This document shows, piece by piece, positions 35,301-43,831 of a stretch of 64,000 nt of DNA. How positions within the stretch are numbered: position 1 is the first letter of the stretch; every line of letters starts with the position of its first letter. The notes beneath the pieces were generated by a model. The model saw nothing but the letters and a program-made list of their open reading frames with translations, did not search any database and was not told the origin of the DNA. The DNA is from JAXLVB01 sp044228045 (GTDB lineage Bacteria; Bacteroidota; Bacteroidia; Cytophagales; Spirosomataceae). The stretch is taken from positions 33,199 through 97,198 of the forward strand of contig JBGAVQ010000001.1 in the NCBI GenBank assembly GCA_044228045.1, read 5' to 3'. The position numbers and the translations under genes are program-made.

Positions 35301-35458
35301 AAAGCCGAGTTTCTATGGGCATTGCTGTAGTAGGAGGGATGTTATTCTCTACTGTACTTACACTCTACATCATTCCTGCAGTGTATAGTTATATGTCTCG
35401 TAATATTACACACACACCCGATGAACCCGTTGTTGAGTTAGAAGAAGCAACGGCATAA
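32363..35458 (+). CDS. RND-family efflux transporter permease (AcrB/MexB-like)
   Basis: 1031 residues from ATG 32363 (MASLSEVSIKRPVLAIVMSL). Twelve transmembrane segments in the usual 1+5+1+5 order with two large periplasmic loops are apparent. Signature pieces are REYPSVDPPVISVFTSYPGA, RDWRSTIIPL, GLVVDDAIVVLENI with the Asp pair for proton relay, and the second-half SRFRPILMTSLCTILGILPI (as SARFRPILM). It exports drugs or other amphiphiles with a periplasmic adaptor and an outer-membrane channel. Neither partner gene is adjacent, unusual for HAE1-type pumps; a candidate adaptor is at 51.3-52.5 kb. A terminator follows. Confidence 0.92.
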   Translation: MASLSEVSIKRPVLAIVMSLVIILFGWIGFTSLGIREYPSVDPPVISVFTSYPGANAEIIETQITEPLEESINGIAGIRTLSSSSRDGRSSITVEFTLETDLEAAANDVRDRVSRSLGNLPRDIDPPIVSKADADSEPIYFINIKSKTRPILSLNDIVQRSIREKLQTVPGVSSVQMWGEKKYAMRLRIDPAKMAAYKLTAVDIVNALNRQNVELPSGSIEGLKMELSVRTEGRLTTVDDFNNMVLKEESDRVVKFNDVGFAELSAENEKTLMRREGVPMVAVAVIPQPGSNQIDIINNIYKKMDQIKRDLPADMVIELGFDYTQYVRASIKEVEETILIAFVLVALIIFVFLRDWRSTIIPLTAIPTSLIGAFFIMYVMGFSINVLTLLGIVLAIGLVVDDAIVVLENIYSKIEEGMSPMEAAREGSQEIYFAVISTTVTLASVFLPVMFMEGLTGKLFREFGIVVAGSVIISAFVSLTLTPMLSSRLLKRRQPWLYRVTEPFFKWLTEAYQNSLAGFMQIRWLAWVLILGFVGIIYYFMKNDIIPSELAPLEDRNAIRITTTAQEGATYEYMDAYIDSLYKTVASAVDTTIQRGLITMVSPSFGSGAQNSGFVRVLLKDADKRTVTQQQVVDTLTKRIKKLTGAKTFVVQDPTIGQRRGNTFPVQFVIQATSYEKLKMAIPKMLKAVGESDKFQMSDVNLKFTKPELRLEIDRDKATNLGVSIQDIAQTLQLGLSGRRFGYFIMDGKQYQIIGQIDRTDRDDVLDLKSLYVRNNRGELIQMDNVIKLTEQSTPPTLFRFNRYVAATISAGLAKGVTLGEGIKEMRRLAKENLDESFATALDGQSREFEDSSSSLIFAFGLALVLIYLILAAQFESFVDPLIILLTVPLAVCGALLSLWDFSQTLNVFSQIGIIVLIGLVTKNGILIVEFANQRKEAGSDKLKAVQEAASARFRPILMTSLCTILGILPIALALGAGSESRVSMGIAVVGGMLFSTVLTLYIIPAVYSYMSRNITHTPDEPVVELEEATA

Positions 35459-35484
35459 GGCTGTTTTTACGTTAATTATCATTC

Positions 35485-35517
35485 AAAAAACGGGGTAGCC
35501 AACTATCCCGTTTTTTT
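35485..35517 (+). terminator. Terminator after the RND gene
   Basis: A-run and ACGGG (35490-35494) pair with CCCGT plus a T-run (35507-35517), with loop GTAGCCAACTAT. Confidence 0.82.
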
Positions 35518-35519
35518 CG

Positions 35520-35550
35520 TTGTTTTAATACGTGATAAACAATACTTTTG
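35520..35550 (+). promoter_or_regulatory. Bacteroidota-type promoter
   Basis: TTG (35520-35522), a 20-bp spacer and TACTTTTG (35543-35550), close to consensus TAnnTTTG. It drives the gene at 35577 with a leader of about 20 nt. Confidence 0.75.
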
Positions 35551-35576
35551 CTGTTAATCTATACCCAATTACCTCT

Positions 35577-36725
35577 ATGCTTCGTCAACTTACACGTGTT
35601 CAGGCATTGCTGCTCTGCTTGTTAGCCAGTGTATTTTATCAATGTCAAAAAGCACAGATTCCTACCAAATCGGTGGCTATTGATTCTACTTTGGTACAGG
35701 CTTCTATCACAAAAGAAGGTCTGCTCGACTGTTTTGAAGAAGGGCTGGCCGTTCAGGGTGGCATACCCATCTGGTGCGAAGCCTCCGCTGTGGTTTACGA
35801 TGGTTACCGCCTCACCATTGCCAATGATAAAACCATGCCCGACATCCGCTCGTCGGTGTTTTATTGGTTTGGCTGGGACGACTTCCAAAATGCCAAACCT
35901 ACTCGCTATCGCTTAGAACCAGCCGTGAAAAATGCCTCTAAATTTGAAGACTTTGCCCTCTCACCTGACAAGAATATGGTTTTTTTGTCCACAGCGTTTG
36001 ATCGTGTAAAAGACGAAAATACAGAATGGGATAATTATAATAGTATTATTTATTGGCAAAAAGACCGACCCTATTTGTCACGGGTATTATCTATTGAAGA
36101 AAAAGCCACTACTTCTGTTAAGCTAAGAGAAATGTTTATTTCAACACTCTCCAAAAACAACCCTGATTATCCCAACGGCATTAAGTATTTCAAAACCGAA
36201 GGGCTGGCTGCTACCGAAACTCACTTGTTTTTTGGAATCAGAGAAATAGGTAACCAATACAATGATTTTAAGTATGTTTCCAAGATTCTTTCGTTACCCT
36301 ACCGCACCTGGCGAGATACAGACTCTACACGTGCTGCCGGCATTACAGGTTATTTTGAAACTATTGCCGATTTAAATCTCCAGTCTTTGGTAGATTTTAC
36401 TTTACCAGCCAACATGGGTCTGTCGAGTATTGAATACGACGCTACCCGTAAGCTTTTTTGGATTTTGACCTCTTATGAAGCTCCCACCCAGCTGGGAGCC
36501 TATTTGTGGATAGCTACCGAGGCCGAACTCCGCAACAACAAAATGCGAATAGTACGAGATGCCGACAACAAACCTTTGTTTTTTAATCATAAAGCCGAAG
36601 ACCTCACCTTCATTACACCCAACACAATGTTGATAGTACACGATGACGACCGTATGCAACTAATGGTCAACGGCGTACAGCGCAAGCCGCATCAAGCACC
36701 TTATACGATAGTGACCATTAAATAG
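35577..36725 (+). CDS. Exported protein of unknown function, beta-propeller-like
   Basis: 382 residues from ATG 35577 (MLRQLTRVQALLLCLLASVF), which gives a Sec-type signal; the lipobox-like C23 (VFYQC) is not canonical. The mature part has repeated features resembling propeller or DUF3616-type blades: KFEDFALSPDKNMVFLSTAF, YFKTEGLAATETHLFFGIRE, MGLSSIEYDATRKLFWILTS, KAEDLTFITPNTMLIVHDDD. Its strand pairs of [F/L][D/E]-[L/F] suggest a calcium-free WD/kelch-like fold. No family is assured. Its strong promoter and terminator-flanked position make it a single-gene transcript. Confidence 0.65.
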   Translation: MLRQLTRVQALLLCLLASVFYQCQKAQIPTKSVAIDSTLVQASITKEGLLDCFEEGLAVQGGIPIWCEASAVVYDGYRLTIANDKTMPDIRSSVFYWFGWDDFQNAKPTRYRLEPAVKNASKFEDFALSPDKNMVFLSTAFDRVKDENTEWDNYNSIIYWQKDRPYLSRVLSIEEKATTSVKLREMFISTLSKNNPDYPNGIKYFKTEGLAATETHLFFGIREIGNQYNDFKYVSKILSLPYRTWRDTDSTRAAGITGYFETIADLNLQSLVDFTLPANMGLSSIEYDATRKLFWILTSYEAPTQLGAYLWIATEAELRNNKMRIVRDADNKPLFFNHKAEDLTFITPNTMLIVHDDDRMQLMVNGVQRKPHQAPYTIVTIK

Positions 36726-36733
36726 AAATCTGC

Positions 36734-37843
36734 TTATTTGAAAGTATAAACTGCTGAGGTAGGATAATGGTCAGAAAACTTGACAAGATGAGTTTCAAAC
36801 TTGCTTACAGATAGACTTTTAGGGTCGTAGAATTGGTTATCAATTCGTATCAATCCAGGCGAACGATTATAAGTGAATCCAAAGCCGTTTCCGGCATCTT
36901 CAAAGGCATTGTTCAGGTATTTTTTCATAGAACCGTACACATATCCATACGGAACTTCATTGAAGTCACCGCAAATAATAACGGGATGCGGACTTTCTTC
37001 AATCAATTTTTCTAACTGCTTTGTTTCTTCAATTCGGTGCTTAAAACCATATTTGAGCAAAGCCAATATCCCTTTTGTTTCACGTTTGGCATGCTCATAA
37101 TCTGCCTGGCTAAGTATGCGGCGCACCCTAATCCCCATAGATTGCAGGTGTACATTTAGCAGCCGAATGGTATCACCAGGAGTCACCACATCGGCAACCA
37201 AACAGCCATTAGCCATGTTTGAAAACAAAAACTCTCGCCTAAAAATCAACGGATAGCGGGAAGTTATCGCCAAACCAACAAAACCTTCACTTTCTTTTTT
37301 ATAGGGCGGGCGGTTTTGAGCAAATATCTTATATTTATAACCTGCTTGTTGTAATTGGGCTACTGTATTGAAATCTTTAAAACGCTTTTGTCCCTCCCAA
37401 TTATAAAACTCCTGAAAGCAAATTATATCTGAGCCAAATGTACGTATCCATTTAATCATGGCCTTTGCGTTGGCTGAGGTTTTTACATCGTCCGAAACAG
37501 CATCAATATCAAAAAACATCACATTGTAACTCAGCACTTTCAGCGATTTTGAAACAACAACCTCTTCATTGGTATGCCAAGCAAAGGTTCTCCTCAAAAA
37601 TGGATAACCCAATACCAACACCACTAAGGGAAAAATAGCTCGTTTCGGTTTACGAAATAGTAATCTAATAGCAACTGCCCCACAAGCCACCATGGCCACA
37701 GGCAATAAGAGCAATATAAAGCCAACCAGCCAATGGCTTATCCACAGCGAATACCCCAAAAAATACGCCACCAGCGTGTAAATACACACCAACGTAGTGA
37801 ATATGCGGGAAACCCACGAAAAAAAAAGACGTAAAAAAGGCAT
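36734..37843 (-). CDS. Endonuclease/exonuclease/phosphatase (EEP)-family membrane protein
   Basis: 369 residues. Two or three hydrophobic helices fill the first 90 residues (FFSWVSRIFTTLVCIYTLVA, FILLLLPVAMVACGAVAIRL, AIFPLVVLVLGYPF). The C-terminal domain is EEP-like: VLSYNVMFFD, IICFQEFYNWEGQ (metal Glu), LLNVHLQSMG, PVIICGDFNEVPYGYVYG (DxN) and SDHYPTSAVY (His). The domain faces periplasm or cytoplasm depending on topology. Bacteroidota paralogues are annotated only as EEP-family proteins; substrate could be a phosphodiester of lipid or nucleic acid. It ends 8 bp from the convergent exported-protein gene. Confidence 0.85.
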   Translation of the reverse strand: MPFLRLFFSWVSRIFTTLVCIYTLVAYFLGYSLWISHWLVGFILLLLPVAMVACGAVAIRLLFRKPKRAIFPLVVLVLGYPFLRRTFAWHTNEEVVVSKSLKVLSYNVMFFDIDAVSDDVKTSANAKAMIKWIRTFGSDIICFQEFYNWEGQKRFKDFNTVAQLQQAGYKYKIFAQNRPPYKKESEGFVGLAITSRYPLIFRREFLFSNMANGCLVADVVTPGDTIRLLNVHLQSMGIRVRRILSQADYEHAKRETKGILALLKYGFKHRIEETKQLEKLIEESPHPVIICGDFNEVPYGYVYGSMKKYLNNAFEDAGNGFGFTYNRSPGLIRIDNQFYDPKSLSVSKFETHLVKFSDHYPTSAVYTFK

Positions 37844-37856
37844 TTATGCCAATATG

Positions 37857-37887
37857 TTGATATGTTTTAAAAAAAATATTACCTTTG
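37857..37887 (+). promoter_or_regulatory. rimP-nusA-infB promoter
   Basis: TTG (37857-37859), a 20-bp spacer and TACCTTTG (37880-37887) match the Bacteroidota consensus. The start would be about 37894, 50 bp before rimP. Confidence 0.85.
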
Positions 37888-37942
37888 CAGTGGTTTTCAA
37901 GTTGAAAGAGGGGGTCAAGACCTCCTTTTTTGTTGTTGGCAG

Positions 37943-38419
37943 ATGAACATAAAGGCAAAGATAGAAGAAATCCTGTGCGAGTTACAAAACGAAGGCGAGA
38001 ACTTCTTTGTAGTGGACGTGCTGGCTTCGGCATCGAAGATTAAAACAAAGGTTAGCATCTTGCTTGATACCGATGCAGGTATTTCAATTGATGAGTGCGC
38101 CGAAATTAGCCGAAAAGTAGATAGCCGATTAGATGAACTAAATCTGCTCGAAAATGCTTATACTCTTGAAGTATCTTCGCCAGGAGTAGATCAGCCGCTT
38201 AAACTGAATCGTCAGTACATCAAAAATATTGGAAGAAACGTAAAGGTTTTGCTTAAAGATGGCACCGAAAAGACAGGAAAATTAGAAGCCGTTAGCGATA
38301 CTGCCATTACCCTAAGCGTTTTGACCAACACCAAGAAAAAACAAACAACACCAGCCGAACCGCTTGTGCTTGTTTTTGACAATATAAACAAAACCCAAGT
38401 ATTAATTTCTTTTAAGTAG
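37943..38419 (+). CDS. rimP: Ribosome maturation factor RimP
   Basis: 158 residues. N-terminal domain with FFVVDVLASASKIKTKVSIL and the conserved ISIDECAEISRKVDSRLDEL, then TLEVSSPGVDQPLKLNRQYI, and a C-terminal SH3-like barrel (VKVLLKDGTEKTGKLEAVSD). It assists 30S assembly. The order rimP-nusA-infB is conserved across bacteria, supporting the call. Its final codons overlap a hairpin (38414-38460). Confidence 0.93.
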   Translation: MNIKAKIEEILCELQNEGENFFVVDVLASASKIKTKVSILLDTDAGISIDECAEISRKVDSRLDELNLLENAYTLEVSSPGVDQPLKLNRQYIKNIGRNVKVLLKDGTEKTGKLEAVSDTAITLSVLTNTKKKQTTPAEPLVLVFDNINKTQVLISFK

Positions 38420-38460
38420 GTACGCCCACCATTCGCTGGGGCTATGTGCATAACCTACTT
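38414..38460 (+). promoter_or_regulatory. Hairpin spanning the rimP stop codon
   Basis: Arms AAGTAGGT (38414-38421, containing the TAG stop) and ACCTACTT (38453-38460) enclose an inner GCCC...GGGC pairing. There is no T-run after it. It may pause transcription or stabilise mRNA between rimP and nusA. Confidence 0.5.
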
Positions 38461-38529
38461 GTTCGTAGCAATACGAAAAAAAGAAACGGATAACTGTGGC
38501 TTGCCACTTAAATAAGGATTATCTAAACA

Positions 38530-39774
38530 ATGAACAGCTCAGAGTTAATAGCATCGTTTTCGGAATTTGCCAAAGAAAAAAACATTGACCGACCTACGAT
38601 GATTAAGGTGCTTGAAGAAGTATTCCGCACCATGATTCGCAAAAAATATGGCACCGACGAACACTTCGACGTGATTATCAACCCCGAAAGTGGTGACCTC
38701 GAAATGTGGCGGACTCGTGAAATTGTAGATGACGATTCGGAAGATATTTGGGATTATGACAAAATTCCATTGTCAGAAGCCAAAAAAATTGAACCTGACT
38801 TTGAAATCGGCGAAGAAGTAGCTGACGAAGTGAAATTAGACGATTTTGGACGGCGTGTTGTGCAAACTGCTCGCCAAACGCTAATTCAAAAAGTAAAGGA
38901 CCTCGAAAAAGAACTCCTTTATCAAAAATACAAAGACCAAGTAGGCGAAATGGTCACTGTGGAAGTCTATCAAGTACTTGGCCGTGAGGTGATTTGCTTA
39001 GATTCCCTTGGCAATGAACTAAGCTTGCCTCGTGGAGAACAGATTTCGAAGGACCGATTCAAAAAAGGTGAAAACCTCAAAGCGGTGATTCATAAGGTAG
39101 AAATGAATAATGGTACACCCAAAATTACCTTGTCACGAACCTCACCGGTGTTCTTAGAAAGATTGTTTGAACAAGAAATTCCAGAGGTATTCGACGGACT
39201 CATCAATGTGCGTAAAGTAGTACGTGAACCTGGCGAAAGAGCCAAAGTTGCCGTAGAGTCTTACGACGACCGCATTGATCCTGTAGGGGCTTGTGTAGGC
39301 ATGAAAGGCTCTCGGATTCACGCCATTGTGCGAGAATTAGACAATGAGAACATTGATGTTATCAACTATACTGATAACCTCGAGCTACTCATTCAACGGG
39401 CACTTAGTCCAGCCAAAATCAGCCGGATGACTATCAATAAAGATGAAAAGCGAGTGGCCGTTTATATGAAACCAGACCAAGTGTCGTTGGCAATCGGAAA
39501 AGGTGGTCAAAACATCAAATTGGCAGGCAGATTAGTAGGCTTGGAGCTTGACGTGTTCCGTGATATAGAAGGACAAGAAGACGACGAAGACGTAGATTTG
39601 ATGGAATTCTCTGATGAAATTGAGGGATGGATTATCGAAGAACTTCGTCGCATCGGTCTTGATACTGCCAAGCAAGTGTTGGCAATGAGCAAAGAAGACC
39701 TTGTGCGCCGTACTGACCTCGAAGAAGAAATGGTAGAAGACGTAATCAGTGTATTAAAACAAGAATTTGAGTAA
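38530..39774 (+). CDS. nusA: Transcription termination/antitermination protein NusA
   Basis: 414 residues: N-terminal domain (ELIASFSEFAKEKNIDRPTM), S1 domain (MVTVEVYQVLGREVICLDSL), and two KH domains with RVAVESYDDRIDPVGACVGM, KGSRIHAIVRELDNENIDVI, and VAVYMKPDQVSLAIGKGGQN. The C-terminal tail is short and acidic with one partial repeat (AKQVLAMSKEDLVRRTDLEEEMVEDVISVL). It regulates pausing, termination and antitermination on RNA polymerase. Part of the rimP-nusA-infB operon. Confidence 0.96.
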   Translation: MNSSELIASFSEFAKEKNIDRPTMIKVLEEVFRTMIRKKYGTDEHFDVIINPESGDLEMWRTREIVDDDSEDIWDYDKIPLSEAKKIEPDFEIGEEVADEVKLDDFGRRVVQTARQTLIQKVKDLEKELLYQKYKDQVGEMVTVEVYQVLGREVICLDSLGNELSLPRGEQISKDRFKKGENLKAVIHKVEMNNGTPKITLSRTSPVFLERLFEQEIPEVFDGLINVRKVVREPGERAKVAVESYDDRIDPVGACVGMKGSRIHAIVRELDNENIDVINYTDNLELLIQRALSPAKISRMTINKDEKRVAVYMKPDQVSLAIGKGGQNIKLAGRLVGLELDVFRDIEGQEDDEDVDLMEFSDEIEGWIIEELRRIGLDTAKQVLAMSKEDLVRRTDLEEEMVEDVISVLKQEFE

Positions 39775-39794
39775 AGTTTGATAGCAGATACTGA

Positions 39795-39843
39795 ATTCCA
39801 GATACTTGGACTATCCAGCATCAAAAAATCTGGAATCCAGCAT
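39795..39843 (+). repeat. Inverted and direct repeats between nusA and infB
   Basis: ATTCCAGAT (39795-39803) and ATCTGGAAT (39828-39836) are perfect inverted arms over a 24-nt loop; ATCCAGCAT occurs twice directly (39813-39821, 39835-39843). It gives a plausible hairpin in the intercistronic RNA without a T-run. Confidence 0.5.
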
Positions 39844-39877
39844 TCTAATTAATAGTTGAAATTTCTAACAAGAACGA

Positions 39878-42800
39878 ATGGCAGAAGATAAATCCATGCG
39901 TATGAGCCTTGTGGCAAAGCAAATCAACGTAGGCGTGCCTACGATTGTGCAGCATTTATCTGCCAAAGGCTATAAAATTGACGCCAATCCCAATACCAAG
40001 CTTAATTATGAGCACTTGGGTATATTGGCAAAAGACTTTGGTCGTCCTGATTTGCTTTCTGACACACCCAGAAAAGAAGAGGCTGTGCTTGAAAAGAAAA
40101 AAAGTGACGACGATTTGCCTTTGTATTTCCGTGACAAGATATCTGGAAACACTACTACAACTACTGAATCACAAGAGGTAGAAAAAGTAGTAGAAATTGT
40201 TGTTGAAAAGCCAATTGAGATACCCAAAGAGCCTGAAACTATTAAAGTAGAAGCAAAGCTACAGGGACCAAAAGTAATTGGCAAAATAGATTTGGATGCT
40301 CTTAATATGCCACCTGTTCTGAAACCAGAACCTGTAGTAGTGGTTGAAGAGAAAAAAACGGAGGAGAAAAAGGAAGAAAAAGCCATTGAAGAAGTACCCG
40401 TTGAAATAGTGGTGGTGGCACCTCCAGTAGTAGAAGAGAAAAAGGAAGAAAAGCCTATCGAAGTGGTAATAGTGCCGCCAGTTGTGGTGGTAGAAGAACC
40501 AGTCGTTAAAGTAGAGCTTCCTCTGCCTATTGTAGAAGAAAAGCCACCAGTGGTTGAGCAAAAGCCTACGCCACCACCAGTACAGGTAGTAAAAACGCCT
40601 CATCCAAAAGTAGAGCCTAAAAAAGAAAAGCCAGTGGTTCAGGTGCCTCCACCCAAAGTAGTAGAGGTAAAAGAAGAAGAGCCAGAGATAGAACTTATTG
40701 AAGCCAAAGCCGAGCAGCTTCGGGGGCTAAAAGTTTTAGGGAAAATTGAGCTACCTGTTGAGCGCAAACCAAGTGACGACCGTGACAAAAAGAAGAAACG
40801 GAAACGGATTCGCCTCAACGAACAAGTTAAGGATAATAAACCCCCTCAAAATAGAGAATCTAACAAAACTGGTGGGGGTGGCAATAAACAAGGAGGGCAA
40901 AACCCTACACAGCAAGGCCAGCAAAACAAACAAGGCGGCAATGCTAAAGGCGGTGGGCAGCAACAAAACAACCAGGGTAACAACCAAAACACCACGCAGA
41001 ATAACCAAGGTAATAACCAAAATAATACTCAAAACAACAACCAGAACAACCAGAACAATCAGTCTGGTAAAAACAAAAAAAGAGAGCGTAAAGACGAAAT
41101 TTCAAACAAGGATATTCAGAGTTCGATCAAAGCAACGTACGCTCGTATCAGTAGTAATAAGCCAAGTTTTGGCGCAGATAAACGCCGCCAAAAGCGTAGA
41201 ATCCGTGCCGAACAAGCCGAGCTTCGTCAACTACAAGAAGATGAAGATGCAAAAGTCCTAAAAGTAACAGAGTTTATTTCGGCAAACGATTTGGCTTCGC
41301 TGATGGACGTATCTGTCAATGAAGTTATCGGTGCTTGTATGAGCATGGGTATGTTTGTTTCGATAAACCAACGACTTGATGCTGAGGCTATTACGGTTAT
41401 TGCCGATGAGTTTGGTTTTGAAGTGCAATTTGTTTCTGCCGAAGAAGAAATCGAGGCGGCATTGGTAGAAGAAGAAGATGCTCCCGAGGATTTGGTTGAA
41501 CGAGCACCTATTGTTACCATCATGGGTCACGTTGACCACGGTAAAACCTCTTTACTTGACTACATCCGCCGCTCAAAAGTAGCCGCAGGCGAAGCAGGGG
41601 GTATTACCCAACACATTGGTGCTTATAATGTAGTAACAGACTCTGGCAAACCGATTACGTTCTTAGATACACCTGGTCACGAAGCTTTTACGGCCATGCG
41701 TGCTCGTGGAGCCAAAGTAACCGACATTGTTATTATTGTGATTGCTGCTGACGACAGCGTGATGCCTCAAACCAAAGAAGCCATCAACCACGCTCAAAAT
41801 GCGGGTGTGCCTATTGTATTTGCATTTAGTAAAGTTGACAAACCAGGTGCCAATACCGAAAAAATTAGAGAGGCCCTGGCTAATTTGAATATACTCGTTG
41901 AAGAGTGGGGTGGTAAATACCAAACACAGGAAATTTCATCAAAATCAGGGCTTGGTATTTCAGACTTGCTCGAAAAAGTATTGCTCGAAGCTGAAATGTT
42001 GGAACTAAAAGCTAACCCTAATCGTAGGGCATCAGGTACTGTAATTGAAGCCTCGCTCGATAAAGGTCGGGGGTATGTTTCTACTATGCTGATTCAGAAC
42101 GGTACACTCAACTTAGGAGATGTGATGCTGGCTGGCGAGCACTATGGGCGGGTAAAAGCCATGTACGACTACCGAGGCAATCGCCTTAAAAAAGCAGGCC
42201 CTGCTACGCCAGTACAAGTACTGGGCCTGAGTGGTGCGCCTACCTCTGGCGATAAGCTACAAGTACTTGACACTGACCGTGAAGCCAAAGAAATTGCCAA
42301 CAAGCGTGAACAGATTTTGCGTGAACAAAATATGCGAACACGCAAGCACATTACACTCGAAGAGATTGGCCGTCGTAAGGCGATAGGTACATTCAAAGAA
42401 CTTAACGTGATTGTAAAAGGTGATGTGGACGGTTCAGTAGAAGCCCTTTCTGATTCGCTTCTCAAGCTTTCTACCGAAGAAGTACAAGTCAATATCATAC
42501 ACAAAGCTGTTGGTCAAGTTTCAGAATCCGACGTATTGTTGGCTTCTACCGCCGATGCCATTGTGGTAGCGTTCCAAGTACGCCCAAGCGTAAATGCCAA
42601 ACGCATTGCCGAGCAAGAACAAATTGAAATCCGTACTTACTCTATCATCTATCAGGCTATCGAAGAAGTCAAGAAAGCGATGGAAGGCTTGTTAGCGCCT
42701 GAGTTTGAGGAGATTGTTACTGGTACAATAGAAGTTCGTGAGGTATTCAAAATTTCTAAAATCGGTACAGTTGCAGGTTCTTACGTAACAGATGGCTTTG

Positions 42801-43006
42801 TAAAACGCAACAATAAAATTCGGATTATCAGAGACTTCATTGTGATTCACGAAGGAGAAATTGCTGCCCTCAAACGCTTTAAAGACGACGTTTCGGAAGT
42901 AAAATACGGCTACGAGTGTGGCGTAAGTATCAAGAACTTCCATGACATCGAGATTGGTGATGTTATTGAATCATTTGAAATGAAAGAATTGAAACGAACG
43001 CTCTAA
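39878..43006 (+). CDS. infB: Translation initiation factor IF-2
   Basis: 1042 residues, long for the family because of linkers. An IF2-N-like helical start (MRMSLVAKQINVGVPTIVQH) is followed by a Pro/Glu/Val-rich stretch (about 90-290, many KPPVVE-type repeats) and an Asn/Gln-rich stretch (about 325-400). The GTPase core has GHVDHGKTS (550-558), DTPGHEAFTAM (597-607) and SKVD (651-654) at the usual NKxD site, then domains II-IV to the C-terminus. It delivers initiator tRNA to the small subunit. The G4 motif reads Ser where Asn is usual. The operon ends at the following terminator. Confidence 0.96.
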   Translation: MAEDKSMRMSLVAKQINVGVPTIVQHLSAKGYKIDANPNTKLNYEHLGILAKDFGRPDLLSDTPRKEEAVLEKKKSDDDLPLYFRDKISGNTTTTTESQEVEKVVEIVVEKPIEIPKEPETIKVEAKLQGPKVIGKIDLDALNMPPVLKPEPVVVVEEKKTEEKKEEKAIEEVPVEIVVVAPPVVEEKKEEKPIEVVIVPPVVVVEEPVVKVELPLPIVEEKPPVVEQKPTPPPVQVVKTPHPKVEPKKEKPVVQVPPPKVVEVKEEEPEIELIEAKAEQLRGLKVLGKIELPVERKPSDDRDKKKKRKRIRLNEQVKDNKPPQNRESNKTGGGGNKQGGQNPTQQGQQNKQGGNAKGGGQQQNNQGNNQNTTQNNQGNNQNNTQNNNQNNQNNQSGKNKKRERKDEISNKDIQSSIKATYARISSNKPSFGADKRRQKRRIRAEQAELRQLQEDEDAKVLKVTEFISANDLASLMDVSVNEVIGACMSMGMFVSINQRLDAEAITVIADEFGFEVQFVSAEEEIEAALVEEEDAPEDLVERAPIVTIMGHVDHGKTSLLDYIRRSKVAAGEAGGITQHIGAYNVVTDSGKPITFLDTPGHEAFTAMRARGAKVTDIVIIVIAADDSVMPQTKEAINHAQNAGVPIVFAFSKVDKPGANTEKIREALANLNILVEEWGGKYQTQEISSKSGLGISDLLEKVLLEAEMLELKANPNRRASGTVIEASLDKGRGYVSTMLIQNGTLNLGDVMLAGEHYGRVKAMYDYRGNRLKKAGPATPVQVLGLSGAPTSGDKLQVLDTDREAKEIANKREQILREQNMRTRKHITLEEIGRRKAIGTFKELNVIVKGDVDGSVEALSDSLLKLSTEEVQVNIIHKAVGQVSESDVLLASTADAIVVAFQVRPSVNAKRIAEQEQIEIRTYSIIYQAIEEVKKAMEGLLAPEFEEIVTGTIEVREVFKISKIGTVAGSYVTDGFVKRNNKIRIIRDFIVIHEGEIAALKRFKDDVSEVKYGYECGVSIKNFHDIEIGDVIESFEMKELKRTL

Positions 43007-43026
43007 TTGGTGTTCATCATAAAATC

Positions 43027-43061
43027 AGACCCACAAGGCTTTGCTGTCTTGTGGGTCTTTT
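43027..43061 (+). terminator. infB terminator
   Basis: AGACCCACAAG (43027-43037) and CTTGTGGGTCT (43048-43058) then a T-run: an 11-bp stem. Confidence 0.9.
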
Positions 43062-43110
43062 GTTTTTAACTATTTTTTAACGAACTTTCCCCTCTTAAAA
43101 TACGCTTTTT

Positions 43111-43743
43111 ATGGTTGTAACCCTGCCTTTACCACTCACCCTCTCCGAACGAGCCAATGCACCTGACGAACTTCGGGCAGCTGCTACGTTTGAAGAATAC
43201 CTCGACTTCGCTGCTGAATGTGAGTACAATGTAGATTTTTACAACAACGAAATCATCTCGGTGGGACAAGCTTCTTTACCACACGAGTCCTTAGTGACTC
43301 GGCTCGCTTATTTGTTAATCTCTATTTTTGATAAGCAAGAAGAATATCAAGTATTCGGTAGCAATATCAAAGTACATATACCCGCTTGTGTGGCTTCGTT
43401 TAATGCAGACATAACTGTCATTAAAGGCGAGCCTGATTATTTACGCTTACCGAGTGGAAAATTTTCAAGCGTTGAGATACAGAATCCTGAGATTATTGTC
43501 GAAATCCTCTCTAAGTCCACCTACAATTACGACTTCGGGACTAAATTATCGTGTTACAAAACCCTTGAATCACTTAAACAAGTGCTATTCATTGACCAAA
43601 GTAAGATTTCTGTAGAAACCTTTGTCCGTACCAACGAACCACAAACATGGCTAAATAAACGCTTCGATTCAATGGACGATAAAGTAGTAGTGCTTGATAA
43701 TGAAATCTTATTGAAAGACATTTATAAAAAAATGAAGTTTTGA
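43111..43743 (+). CDS. Uma2-family (DUF820) restriction-endonuclease-like protein
   Basis: 210 residues. Motifs match Uma2: EEYLDFAAECEYNVDFYNNE (Y-[D/N]-[F/Y]-[Y/F] catalytic-type segment), ISVGQASLPHESLVTRLAYL, FGSNIKVHIPACVASFNADI (N-A-D at the expected PD-(D/E)xK Asp), and NPEIIVEILSKSTYNYDFGT ending the catalytic strand. The family has a nuclease fold but unknown substrate, and is amplified in Cyanobacteria and Bacteroidota. The gene is alone after infB. It has its own short leader; no toxin partner is visible. Confidence 0.85.
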   Translation: MVVTLPLPLTLSERANAPDELRAAATFEEYLDFAAECEYNVDFYNNEIISVGQASLPHESLVTRLAYLLISIFDKQEEYQVFGSNIKVHIPACVASFNADITVIKGEPDYLRLPSGKFSSVEIQNPEIIVEILSKSTYNYDFGTKLSCYKTLESLKQVLFIDQSKISVETFVRTNEPQTWLNKRFDSMDDKVVVLDNEILLKDIYKKMKF

Positions 43744-43831
43744 GTCTGCATTTAATTGTTAAAAAATATAGTAATCAATTGAATATCAGTTATTTTTCGC
43801 TTATCTTATTCATTAACATCATCAACTTTTC

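Noticed and set aside
40880..41070. Tandem-like CAA/AAC-rich DNA in infB as a possible repeat array
   Set aside because: It encodes the Asn/Gln-rich linker in frame; repetition is explained by the amino-acid bias, and units are irregular.
39945..41539. Several long alternative frames within infB, some Phe/Tyr-rich or Ile/Val-rich
   Set aside because: They are shadow frames of the Pro/Glu/Val- and Asn-rich repeats of IF-2, without starts or families.
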